A stretch of DNA of 64,000 bases from Eustoma russellianum (Eukaryota > Streptophyta > Magnoliopsida > Gentianales > Gentianaceae), in the NCBI GenBank assembly GCA_036186865.1, contig AP025056.1, forward strand, positions 34,305,095-34,369,094. The letters run 5' to 3'. Position numbers and translations under genes: made by a program. Positions 34,453 through 43,776 of the stretch are shown here, in pieces (the first letter of the stretch is position 1; every line of letters begins with the position of its first letter). The notes under the pieces were generated by a model that had not been told where the DNA came from, searched no databases, and saw only the letters and a list, made by a program, of their open reading frames with translations.

Positions 34453-35158
34453 AACGCCTGAAGCTGCTTCAGCGCCAGCCACAACAGCAGCGTCTGCAAC
34501 CACAGCTATTCCAAGATGCTCGACTTGTTAGAGGAAGCATATCAGTGAGTGCCGCATGAGGACTGTGCATGCTTTAATTGTGTAAGACATGTCATATGAT
34601 CAGAGGCTGCCCAGAACGGTCTAATGGACCACCGAAGATGTGCAACAGCAGAGGGAGCATACATGGGCTAATGCCCGAGTTCATGTTTTGACTGACGCAG
34701 AAGATTATGGATTCCCCGGATGTCATGACATGTATATTCAATTACGTAATTTAAATGTGATGGTTGTTTATCTGTTCTACAAACCATAAATTGCATTTAT
34801 TTTTTACCTGTTTTATAAATCCCATACTCGAACTATACATTTTATCAGTGCAATTTTAGTAAACAACATACTTGCAAATGTGTTGTTTGATAGTGTGCAA
34901 GCCACTCATTTATGTCAAAAAGGTTCGCTAGGAACCATAGCAGCTATCCTACATGGTTGGAGACTCCTTAAATAGTTCAGGCACATGGTGATCAAGTCAT
35001 CATCTCCCACCATATGTACAAGAATTGTGACATGAGATGGAAAGGAAGTAGTTCAAGGCTGCTTTGATTACTACATAGATGGGAGATTTTGATGTGATTC
35101 TAGACATGGATTTGTTGTTCCACAATCATGCCTATATCAATTGCCGAGGGGAAGCATG
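34453..35158 (+). pseudogene. Chromovirus A late gag and protease
   Basis: The zinc-knuckle region is at 34560-34640: CFNC followed in another frame by the RH..I..C half. Then come the linker and the aspartic protease. The active-site block reads NNILANVLFDSVQATHL (34863-34910), where B has LFDSGASHSF; the catalytic DSG is therefore destroyed by a small indel. The end of the domain, MGDFDVILDMDLLFHNHAYI (35080-35145), is well kept. The frame is cut at 35158 by the Sirevirus-like insertion and resumes at 45050. Confidence 0.8.
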
Positions 35159-35796
35159 TGTTAGGTCCGAAATACACTCTAGAGGGGGATGAATAGAGTG
35201 TTTGGCTCTTTTGCGGAATTTTCTCGTTTGTCTCAACTCAAAAAAGGATATTCAAAATCAGAGCAAGAATTGGAGATGAGAGATAATGAATGAGTACACC
35301 GGATATAGAGTGGTTCGAATCGTAAATGATTCTACTCCACTACCACTTTGTTTCCAAAGTGGATTTTCAACAACTACTCTTCTTATTAATAAGAACAACC
35401 ACAGCAACACTTACACTAACACTTTAGTGTAAGCAACAACAGCAGCAACTTCTTGCACAAAACACACTTGTGCAACTACAGCAACTACAGCTCTTAGCAA
35501 GAACAACTTCTTGCTTCCTCACTACTTCAACAAAAGTTCCCTCAAGAACTTCTCACAGTGGGTTGAAGAAATATAGTAAGGTTCACACTTTCTCACAAGT
35601 CTAAGCACAAGCAAGAGATCAAATATTTATGGTTCCTCTTGTGCTTGACTCTCTTTCTCTCAATATACAATAATGAAGATCAAAGAAAAGCTAGACAAGC
35701 TTTAAACAAATTTACAAGTATGAGAGAAATATACAACAATGGAAAATGAAGCTAGATGATGTTGAAAGTATGTATTTGCTTCATCCAAGCCTTCTC

Positions 35797-35805
35797 TATT
35801 TATAG
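35797..35805 (-). promoter_or_regulatory. LTR TATA box (3' LTR copy)
   Basis: The minus strand reads CTATAAATA, about 270 bp downstream of the palindrome array. The same box is at 44331-44339 in the 5' LTR, where it would start genomic RNA. Confidence 0.65.
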
Positions 35806-36071
35806 ATGAAGTTCACCACGTTTTTTGAGGCTCCACCAAGTCTTCTTCTTCAAAAATGTCAAGATAATGCCCAAATAGTCTCTAGCCACCCTATGGAGTG
35901 ATTTGATCTTGGATAGCCACCCTAGAGAATCTTAGACATGTATACAATAGTCAAGGAAGCATGTAATCAGTTGAGTTAAAGTCCACAAGAAGTTTCAAGA
36001 AGATTGGAAAGAGAAAACCTTAAAAATCGGCCTTGGATTTTGTCCTAACGTTCAGAAAATTTGAATTCTAG

Positions 36072-36385
36072 AGGACATCGATCGATCGAAGTCCCTGGAA
36101 GGGAGAGATCGATGTCCTCAGAAGATTGCAGAATTTTAAACTGCCAGACATCGATCGATCGATGTCAGGGGCTGAAGTGACATCGATCGATCGATGTCAC
36201 CTGGTTTAGAGATCGATGTATTCTGTTCAACATCGATCGATCGATGTCAGGGGCTGAAGTGACATCGATCGATCGATGTCCTTGTGGTTGAGGGTTCGAT
36301 GCTCTCAGATTGACATCGATCGATCGATGTCAGGGGCTGAAGTGACATCGATCGATCGATGTCCCCGGCTTGAGAGATCGATGTC
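36072..36385 (-). repeat. Palindrome array in U3 (3' LTR)
   Basis: The 20-bp perfect palindrome GACATCGATCGATCGATGTC and one-base variants occur at 36073, 36147, 36179, 36229, 36261, 36312 and 36344. They are paired (spacer AGGGGCTGAAGT) and the pairs repeat about every 82 bp, each unit also holding a half site (GAGATCGATGT). Each palindrome has three CpGs. In U3 such arrays are likely binding sites for a dimeric factor, or methylation targets. Confidence 0.85.
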
Positions 36386-36514
36386 AACCAGTGAGTTCCA
36401 ATCTCAACCATCTTTGGACATAATGTGTTTTGCCCATCTTGCATCAAATATCAATCACAAATTTAACTCATTCAAAACATCTTTTCATCATCAAAACGTT
36501 TTTACAACTTAACA

Positions 36515-37075
36515 ATCTCTCCCTTTTTGATGATTTCAAAACCACAATTCAAAAGATGTTTTTACATGATATTTTTTCAACTAAACTTGATATTTTTACA
36601 ACTCCCCCTTAGTTCATGCTCCCTTATCATATGAACATCAATCTACCCAACATGCTCCCCCTCAAACTATGCATCAAGTTTTGTATTTTCATCATTTCAA
36701 TATGTAAAGCATATCAAGAGACTTCATGTCATGCTATACCAAATTCAACTTCTCAAACAAAATTATGTGATGAAAAACAACCAATCTAAGTTTAGCCATT
36801 TGAATACCCATGCTTATCCAAATCATGCTAACATGTCCAACCAAATATGCCAAAACATGCCATACACATGCTAATGCCCAATCATGCTTGCCAACAAAAC
36901 ATCATGCCAACAACAATATCAAACCATCAACTAGCACCAACTTATCAACTTAGATATGCATAAAGCAATATCAAACAAAGCCAAAACAAGTTGTGCCAAG
37001 ACCATATCAAGTTATCAACTATCATGCCAAAACTATATCAAGCCATCTAGCATACTTCTCCCCCCTTTTTGAAAG
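36515..37075 (-). other. 3' untranslated region with several polypurine tracts
   Basis: Between the third ORF and the 3' LTR the minus strand has a PPT next to the LTR (AAAAAGGGAGAGAT, 36515-36528) and further PPT-like runs at about 36602-36610 (AAGGGGGAG), 36654-36664 (TTGAGGGGGAG) and 37058-37072 (AAAAAGGGGGGAGAAG). Multiplied PPTs in this place have been reported as a feature of Sireviruses. The rest is AT-rich with repeated ATCAA(G/A)CCATC-type text and no gene. Confidence 0.7.
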
Positions 37076-37197
37076 CATCAAAAAAATATCAAATGAAGGA
37101 TAAAAATAAGTAGGAAATATCAAGTTTTGAGATACATAGATAAACTCAAACTTGCAAAACTATGCATAAGTACGAGGGAATGGGGAATCATAAAGGA

Positions 37198-38568
37198 CTA
37201 CTCCTTATCGGAGGAAAATGCTAAGCCAGGAAGGCATGCCTTAAGCTTGTTCTTGAGGCTCTTATATTTCTTCTCGATGGTTGAAACCCGTTTCTTGAGA
37301 CTTGCATTCTCTTTCTCAAGCTCATCAATGCGTACAGCTTCCGTAGTCAATTCTTCACCCCATTGACCAAGAGTGCGTTGGATGTCATTAATCTCGGCTT
37401 CAACATCGAAATCATCCCCGGTGTCACTGTCCTCCTCCATTTGAGCTTTGCCTTTGTCTACTCGGGAGGTAGGACTTGGAGGGTTAGGTTGGGGTTCAAC
37501 GGTTGGCTCAGTGGGGTGTGGTTGTAGTACCGGCTCATTCTCAGCTTCATCTTCTTCAGGGTCTTGAGCACCACCCCGTCGTTGCGCTTCCTTTCTTGAC
37601 TTAAGGATTTGCTGGATGTTAGACTTTGAGTAATAATCCTTATTTGTAATGGCCTCTTCGTATTCGTCATCCAGTACTAAATTAGCGTTTCTCAATAATC
37701 TATATATCAGATTACTATAGGGAAGTGTCTTTGATTTCTTGGTAACTGCCTCCAACACATTTTCAAAGAACACTTCCCCAAAGTTTACTTGCTCTCTCAT
37801 GGCTATGCGGTAGGTAATATAGAAGTCTAGGTTGCTAGGAAGTTTTGCCGATTTTCCATTTACACAGTAAGTAACTATGGCAAGCAACACTCGGTAAATC
37901 AAAGGCATGTCATTTGTGTTTTTCGTAGGGTGAAAGCCAAGAAAGGTTTTAACTTCATTCTCGGTCACTTGGTATTTGTAAAAATCCCACTTCCAAGGAT
38001 CAAAATCTTTGACTCCCTCATCAGGTGCACCAAGAATATCATTAATTTGTTTGGTGTGAAATGAGACTACTTGACCATCAATAACCGAATTTAGAGAAAA
38101 CGGATTTCCATTTAGATAGTCAATCCAAAGGTTTGCGTAAAACATCCGTGTATAACGAGTAGACATTGAACCCATCTCAGAGGAATCCCACAAAAACATC
38201 CATTTTTGAGCATACAACAAATCAATGATTGGTTTCAATTCTGCACTGCTCAAAATGTCCTCAATTTTGAGTAGTTTCAATGGAATAGTAGACCTATTGC
38301 TACTTTCCCATTCTGCAAATAATAATTGAGCTCTTTGAGATATATGAGTGTATATACCTGATCCTAGGGGTGCAGCCAGTGCATTCTCATATTCTCCAGT
38401 TTTAAGCCAAGAGAAATTTCGAATACCAAGGCTTTCTCTGACTTCACGGATTAGATGTTCTTGGGATGGCTCCGGTTGCTTCCGTAGTCCTGCTGTCCTA
38501 GAACCCGTTGGAGTGTGTTGTTGTGAAGTTCTTTGTCTTTTTAGATGATTCTTGATTCTTGGTGCCAT
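37198..38568 (-). CDS. Env-like / 'putative plant transposon protein' third ORF of the Sirevirus-like element
   Basis: Intact, 456 codons. Sireviruses carry an extra ORF after pol whose role is unproven; it has been called envelope-like. Residues about 40-290 resemble the plant transposon-protein domain found in such ORFs (RAQLLFAEWESSNRSTIPLK, MFYANLWIDYLNGNPFSLNS, SFHTKQINDILGAPDEGVKD, MPLIYRVLLAIVTYCVNGKS). Residues about 330-390 are acidic and Pro-rich, and about 400-450 look like a coiled coil (RIDELEKENASLKKRVSTIE). I see no signal peptide and no clear membrane span, so a true envelope role is doubtful. The start is the first ATG after a TATA-like box at 38764, in good context (CAAATGGC). 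Confidence 0.85.
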   Translation of the reverse strand: MAPRIKNHLKRQRTSQQHTPTGSRTAGLRKQPEPSQEHLIREVRESLGIRNFSWLKTGEYENALAAPLGSGIYTHISQRAQLLFAEWESSNRSTIPLKLLKIEDILSSAELKPIIDLLYAQKWMFLWDSSEMGSMSTRYTRMFYANLWIDYLNGNPFSLNSVIDGQVVSFHTKQINDILGAPDEGVKDFDPWKWDFYKYQVTENEVKTFLGFHPTKNTNDMPLIYRVLLAIVTYCVNGKSAKLPSNLDFYITYRIAMREQVNFGEVFFENVLEAVTKKSKTLPYSNLIYRLLRNANLVLDDEYEEAITNKDYYSKSNIQQILKSRKEAQRRGGAQDPEEDEAENEPVLQPHPTEPTVEPQPNPPSPTSRVDKGKAQMEEDSDTGDDFDVEAEINDIQRTLGQWGEELTTEAVRIDELEKENASLKKRVSTIEKKYKSLKNKLKACLPGLAFSSDKE

Positions 38569-38763
38569 TTGAGAGAATTAGGTTACGAAATTCCTGAGTC
38601 TAGTGATGGAATATGAGGAATATAGGTGGATGTAGATAGTGTTCAAGAGAAAAATGAGGCTTGAGCAAGGATTTTGCAGTTTTGGGGGATGAAGTAGGTG
38701 TTTTTCGCCTGAGAAAGATTAGGGTTCGATATGTGGAAATGAAGAAATGAGCGTCTTTCGCAG

Positions 38764-38771
38764 TTTTATAA
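38764..38771 (-). promoter_or_regulatory. TATA box upstream of the third ORF
   Basis: The minus strand reads TTATAAAA, 13 bp downstream of the palindrome cluster and about 195 bp before the ATG at 38568. There is no other ATG on that strand between box and ORF, and the stretch is C/T-rich like a plant 5' UTR. Confidence 0.65.
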
Positions 38772-38784
38772 GACCTGTCCCGCT

Positions 38785-38896
38785 GACATCGATCGATCGA
38801 TGTCTGGGACTTCGATCGATCGATGTCCTGAACATCGATCGATCGATGTCTTAAGAGACATCAGTCTCTGAGATTTCCACATAGATCGATCTATGT
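38785..38896 (-). repeat. Palindrome cluster upstream of the third ORF
   Basis: The U3 palindrome occurs at 38785-38804, as a variant at 38807-38828 and again at 38831-38850. A related 18-bp perfect palindrome, ACATAGATCGATCTATGT, is at 38879-38896. The cluster lies between the end of pol (38947) and the third ORF. Confidence 0.85.
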
Positions 38897-38946
38897 ATGC
38901 AGAATTTTTTTTATTTTGATATTTTTAACCCTTTAACCATTGTTTA

Positions 38947-41308
38947 TCATTCATAATCTTGTTCTAATGATTCGAATGTTTCAGTTGGAAGGGATTTGGT
39001 GAATATATCAGCTAGTTGGTCATTTGTTGGAACAAATTCAATGCATACCAATCCCTTTTGGATGCAATCTCTTATAAAGTGATGCCTTACTTCAATGTGT
39101 TTTGTCGTACTATGATGAACTGGATTTTGTGCTATACTTATGGCTGATGTGTTGTCACATAGGATGGGAACTTTATCAAACTTAACATTGTAATCGTTCA
39201 GGGTGTTAATCATCCAAAGTAGTTGTGCACAACACGAAGCGGCCGATACATATTCGGATTCTGCCGTGGAAAGTGACACACTATTTTGTTTCTTGGAGAA
39301 CCAAGAAACTAAGCAATCTCCAAGGAATTGACATGTCCCGGAGGTGCTTTTCCTATCAACAAGATTTCCGGCATAGTCGGAGTCACTATATCCTCTTAGA
39401 TCAAAACAACCATTTTTGGGATAAGACAATCCAAAGTTCAAAGTTCCTTTTAAATACCTAAAAATTTGTTTAATAGCAACTAAATGTGATTTCTTAGGCA
39501 TACTTTGAAATCTAGCACTTAAGCACACATCATGCAAAATATCCGGCCTACTAGCGGTCAAATAAAGTAAACTACCAATCATACCCCTATACTTTGTTAC
39601 CTCAACCGGCTTTCCTTTTTCGTCTTTGTCAAGCTTTGTACTTGTGCTCATCGGAGTGCTCACACTTCTTCCATCCTCGAATTTGTACTTCTTGAGCAAA
39701 TCCTTTGTGTACTTTGTTTGAGATATGTACACTCCATCTTGAGTTTGCTTGATTTGTAGACCAAGAAAGTAGTTGAGTTCACCCATCATGCTCATTTCAA
39801 ATTCTCCTTCCATCAATTTTGCAAAATGCTCACAAAGAGAATCATTAGTTGCACCAAATATAATATCATCCACATAAATTTGAACAAGCAATTGATGGTT
39901 TCCTTGTTCTTTAATAAAAAGAGTAGTGTCGACTTTTCCTCTTGAAAACTCATTCTCAAGAAGGAAGTTACTTAATCTATCATACCAAGCCCTAGAAGCT
40001 TGTTTAAGTCCATAAAGGGTCTTTTTGAGTCTAAAAACATGATTTGGATAATCATGATTTTCAAACCCCGGAGGTTGAGCTACATAGACCTCTTCTTGAA
40101 TTATTCCATTCAAGAATGCGGATTTCACATCCATTTGATATAGTTTGAAATCCTTATAGCATGCATATGCTAATAACATTCTAATAGCTTCTAACCTAGC
40201 CACGGGGGCAAAGGTCTCATCATAGTCTATGCCTTCCTCTTGCCTATAGCCTTGGGCTACTAACCTAGCTTTGTTTCTAGTGATGTTTCCTTTATCATCC
40301 ATTTTGTTTCTAAATACCCATTTAGTGCCAATTACGGGATGATCACTAGGTTTAGCAACTAATTCCCAAACATCACTTCTTTCAAATTGATTTAATTCTT
40401 CTTGCATATCTAATATCCAATCTTCATCATTTATTGGGCCCTTTATATTTTTAGGCTCAACTTGTGAAATGAAAGCATTTTCATTGAATTTTCTCCTAGT
40501 CATTATGCCTTGGCTAGTTTCACCTAATATCAACTCTTTAGGGTGATCTTTCCTATACTTATATGAATCCGGTAAATTTGAGGTATCCCCTCCTACTTCT
40601 TCATTTTCAACCTTAGGTTCAAGTGGATCAATCCTAAGGTCAATAACAATATTACCTTTTGGATTCTCAAATTTCTCTATATGGCTTACTTCAATTATTT
40701 CATCATCATCATTAATGTTTGATTTGTCCTCATTGAGTTCACTAAATTTGACATGAATTGATTCTTCAACTTTCATGCTTCTTTTATTATATACTCTAAA
40801 TGCCTTGCTATTTTGAGCATAGCCCATAAAGATTCCTTCATCCGCTTTGAAGTCGAGTTTATCCAAGTTATCTTTGGTGTTAAGTATAAAGCACTTAAAA
40901 CCAAAAACCTTGAAATAACCAATATTTGGTACTCTACATTTCCAAAGCTCATAAGGAGTCTTTTTGAGAAATGGTCTCAAATAAACTCTATTGATCACAT
41001 GACAAGCAGTATTTACCGCTTCGGCCCAAAAATATTTGGGTAACTCAAATTCGTTTAGCATGGCTCTACTCATTTCTTGAAGTGTTCTATTCTTCCTTTC
41101 CGCAACACCATTTTGTTGAGTAGTTCTTGGAGCTGAGTAATTGTGTCCATACCCCTTGGATACACAAAATTCTTGAAATTCTCCATCAAACTCACCACCT
41201 CTATCACTTCTAATTTCCTTAATTGTGTCCTCTCTTTGATTTTCTAATCTTTTACAAAGCTTTATAAATTCTTGGCATGCACCATTCTTTTTAGTTAAGA
41301 ACATTACC
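38947..41308 (-). CDS. Sirevirus-like pol: integrase core end, RT, RNase H (open)
   Basis: A 785-codon open stretch. It has the second integrase Asp (EIRSDRGGEFDGEF) and the Glu (NGVAERKNRTLQEMSRAM), then the C-terminal part (LKKTPYELWKCRVPNIGYFK). RT shows IGTKWVFRNKMDDKGNITRN, LVAQGYRQEEGIDYDETFAP, YQMDVKSAFLNGIIQEEVYV, LYGLKQASRAWYDRLSNFLL and the active site LVQIYVDDIIFGATND. RNase H shows RGYSDSDYAGNLVDRKSTSG, SLSTAESEYVSAASCCAQ and a proper end (DQLADIFTKSLPTETFESLE). All catalytic residues I can check are present. It is separated from the protease segment by a small indel at about 41300. Confidence 0.9.
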
Positions 41309-41965
41309 CGTGTACATAGAGAAGTTATCTACCACCACAAAGGTGTAATGTTTTTCACTTAGACTTGCCGTACCAATATCCCCATACAAATCCATATGAA
41401 GCAATTGTAGGGGTTTGGTGGTGGAGATTTCACTTTTGGGTTTGAATCTTGTTTTAACAAGCTTTGCCTTTTGACAAGTGTCACATAAGCCATGGTTTTC
41501 GAAATTTAATTTTGGAAGACCTTGGACCTTTTCATTTTTGCAAATCTCTTTGAAGTTTTTAAAGCTAATATGTCCAAGTCGTCTATGCCATAGTTGAGTC
41601 AAATCATTTTTGGCAACTAAGCAAGAAACATTTTGTGATATCAAATCATGTATGCTAAATTTGTAAACATCATTTTTACGAATAGCTTCAAAAACAATCT
41701 TATCGTTCTTTTTCACAACACATTTTCTTTTCACAAACTCTATTTGAAAATTAGCATCACATAGTTGGCTAACACTTATCAAATTATACTTAAGCCCTTC
41801 TACATATAGTACATTATTAATAGTAAAGGAAGAATTACCAATTTCTCCATGTCCAAGGATTTTGGCTCTCCCATTGCCAAAATGCACCGTTCCACCATCT
41901 TGGAGCTTGAGCTTGGTGAACAACGTCTTGTCTCCGGTCATGTGAGTTGAACATCCGCTGTCCAT
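41291..41965 (-). CDS. Sirevirus-like protease and integrase N-terminus
   Basis: WLMDSGCSTHMTGDKTLFTK is the protease active site of Sirevirus/copia type. NVLYVEGLKYNLISVSQLCD ends the domain. The pre-integrase zinc domain is complete: LWHRRLGHISFKNFKEI with the His pair and GLCDTCQKAKLVKTRF with the Cys pair. The first integrase Asp is in LLHMDLYGDI. The frame leaves the pol frame at about 41300 (SMYTGNVLN and stop), where two bases seem to be missing. Confidence 0.85.
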   Translation of the reverse strand: MDSGCSTHMTGDKTLFTKLKLQDGGTVHFGNGRAKILGHGEIGNSSFTINNVLYVEGLKYNLISVSQLCDANFQIEFVKRKCVVKKNDKIVFEAIRKNDVYKFSIHDLISQNVSCLVAKNDLTQLWHRRLGHISFKNFKEICKNEKVQGLPKLNFENHGLCDTCQKAKLVKTRFKPKSEISTTKPLQLLHMDLYGDIGTASLSEKHYTFVVVDNFSMYTGNVLN

Positions 41966-43713
41966 AAGCCATTTGGTTCCTTCTTCTTTGGCTACTCCAT
42001 TTATCTTGAGAGCCTACAAAACCAAAGGATGTATGCATTGGTACCCTTTGATGGTTGGGTCCTTTAGGGTTAGATTTTCGACCCTTAGGCTTCCAAACAT
42101 ATGTGCTTTCAAATCGAGCTTTACATGCTTTCTTTACATGTCCTAGTTTGTTGCAATAAAAACAAGTGGGTACATGCTTTGGTTTAGAAGATGATGAATT
42201 TTGTTGTGTTTTTCTATTGTTTGCCTTTTTCTTTAAGGACTTAGGTTTAATAGAAGAAGATGATGAGTTAAATCCTAAACCGGATTTATCATTTCCAATT
42301 CTTTGATTTCCAAGTAGTATGTCTAAGTTGTTTTACCATTTGTTAGTCTTTGTAAGTCTAACTTTAGTTTATCACATTCTTTTCTAATTTCTTCATTTTC
42401 AAGAGCTACGGTTTTATGCATGGTAAGTATGATATCATGCTCTTGAAACATCAAAATATTTTTGTCATGCAAGCTCTTATTTTCTAAAATGTATTTCTTG
42501 AATTCTTTCTTTAAATGCTTATATTTCAAATTTAATTTCTCAAAGTCATCTTGCAAATCTCCTATTTCATCATGCAAATTTGAAGGGTTAGAATTTACCT
42601 CAAGGTCATCTTCAATCGCCATAAGACAAGTATGTTGAAACTTTGGATTGTCAACCATTGCCACAAGTCCAACACCTTGATCTTCACTCTCTTCTCCTTC
42701 CGATTCCGAAAGGAGATCATCCCACGTGGTTACCTCCGCATTGAGGGCTTTCTTCTTTTGAGGAAAGACCTTCTTCTCTTGCTTTTGCGGTTCTTTTACG
42801 TGGTAATCGGCAATGAAGTGACCCGGTCGACCACATCTATAGCAATTTTCACTTGCTTCCTTTTCTTTAGATGGTTTCTTGAAAAACTTTCTTGCCTGAG
42901 CTTTGTTTCTAGTTGCCATTCTTCTGAATTTTCTTACTAGAAGGGCAACTTCCTCATCCGATTCATCGGATTCTACTACCAATCCTTTGTGTGATGTTTG
43001 TGTAGGCTTGATGGGATTCATCCTATTTTTTTCATCAATAAGAATTTCATGAGTAAGAAGATTACCGGATAGCTCATCAAGGGTAAGAGTCTTGAGATTC
43101 TTCGATTCGGTGATGGCGGTGACTTTGGGTGTCCATTCTCTTGGCAAAGAGTTGAGGATTTTTGAGACAAGGTCTTCATTTGAGATTTTCTTGTCAACCA
43201 TGGAGAGTTGATTCACTATTCGTGTGAATCGATCGATTGTCTCCTCAATCTTCTCACCGCTTTTCATTCCGAACATCTCATACTCCTTCATGAGCATAAG
43301 TCGTTTGGCCATTCTTACTTGCTCAGTTCCTTCATGTATCATTTCAAGTCTTTTCCATGCCTCATGAGCTCTTTCAAGACCTTGAAGTCTTATAAGCTCG
43401 GTGGTGGTGAGAGCACTTGAGAGAATATCAAATGCTTTGCCATTAATGGCAAATCTTATCTTTTCTTCATCGATGTAGTCATCCTCATCTTTGAATATTG
43501 ATTCTCCTTTTGAGTTGTTAATCATAGGAACTTCAATTCCTTTGACAACGGCTCTCCATATATCGAATCCATAGCCTTTCAAGTGATTGATCATTCGAAA
43601 TTCTACAAGGAATAATTTTGGGCATCAAACATAGGTGCTTTAGTGTTTGATCCAGAAAATAGTGCAGTAGGCTTAGGAGATGAAGAGGTTGAGGTTGAGG
43701 TTGAGGTTGTCAT
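41966..43713 (-). pseudogene. Sirevirus-like gag with two zinc knuckles
   Basis: ATG at 43711-43713 opens MTTSTSTSTSSSPKPTALFS. Near 43603 a Trp codon has become TAG and one base is lost; from 43594 to 42323 the frame is open for 423 codons. It shows the UBN2-type gag core (AWKRLEMIHEGTEQVRMAKR, IVNQLSMVDKKISNEDLVSK). The first knuckle is CYRCGRPGHFIADYHVK, with Tyr for the last Cys. A coiled-coil region precedes a second frameshift at about 42330. The second knuckle, CFYCNKLGHVKKACKARFES (about 42110-42170), has all ligands. The frame changes again before the protease near 42010; this may be native, as gag and pol are often out of frame. Confidence 0.85.
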
Positions 43714-43760
43714 GATCTTTAACCTTGCTACTTGCAAAGATAGGCCAAGCAATCAAGGTT

Positions 43761-43774
43761 AAGCTCTGATACCA
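43761..43774 (-). other. Primer-binding site of the Sirevirus-like element
   Basis: The minus strand reads TGGTATCAGAGCTT, two bases inside the LTR end at 43777. Confidence 0.9.
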
Positions 43775-43776
43775 AT

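Larger units (their letters stand above)
35159..36514 (-). repeat. 3' LTR of the Sirevirus-like element
   Basis: 1356 bp, plus-strand ends TGTTAGGTCC and ACTTAACA. It holds the palindrome array of U3 (36072-36385) and the TATA box. It carries about 85 bp near 35465-35560 (CAACTTCTTGC and ACTACAGCAACTACAG text) that the 5' LTR lacks. Confidence 0.9.

Noticed and set aside
36072..36385. Regularly spaced palindromic repeats resembling a CRISPR array
   Set aside because: Plant nuclear DNA; spacers are themselves repeated, and the array is part of an LTR present twice.
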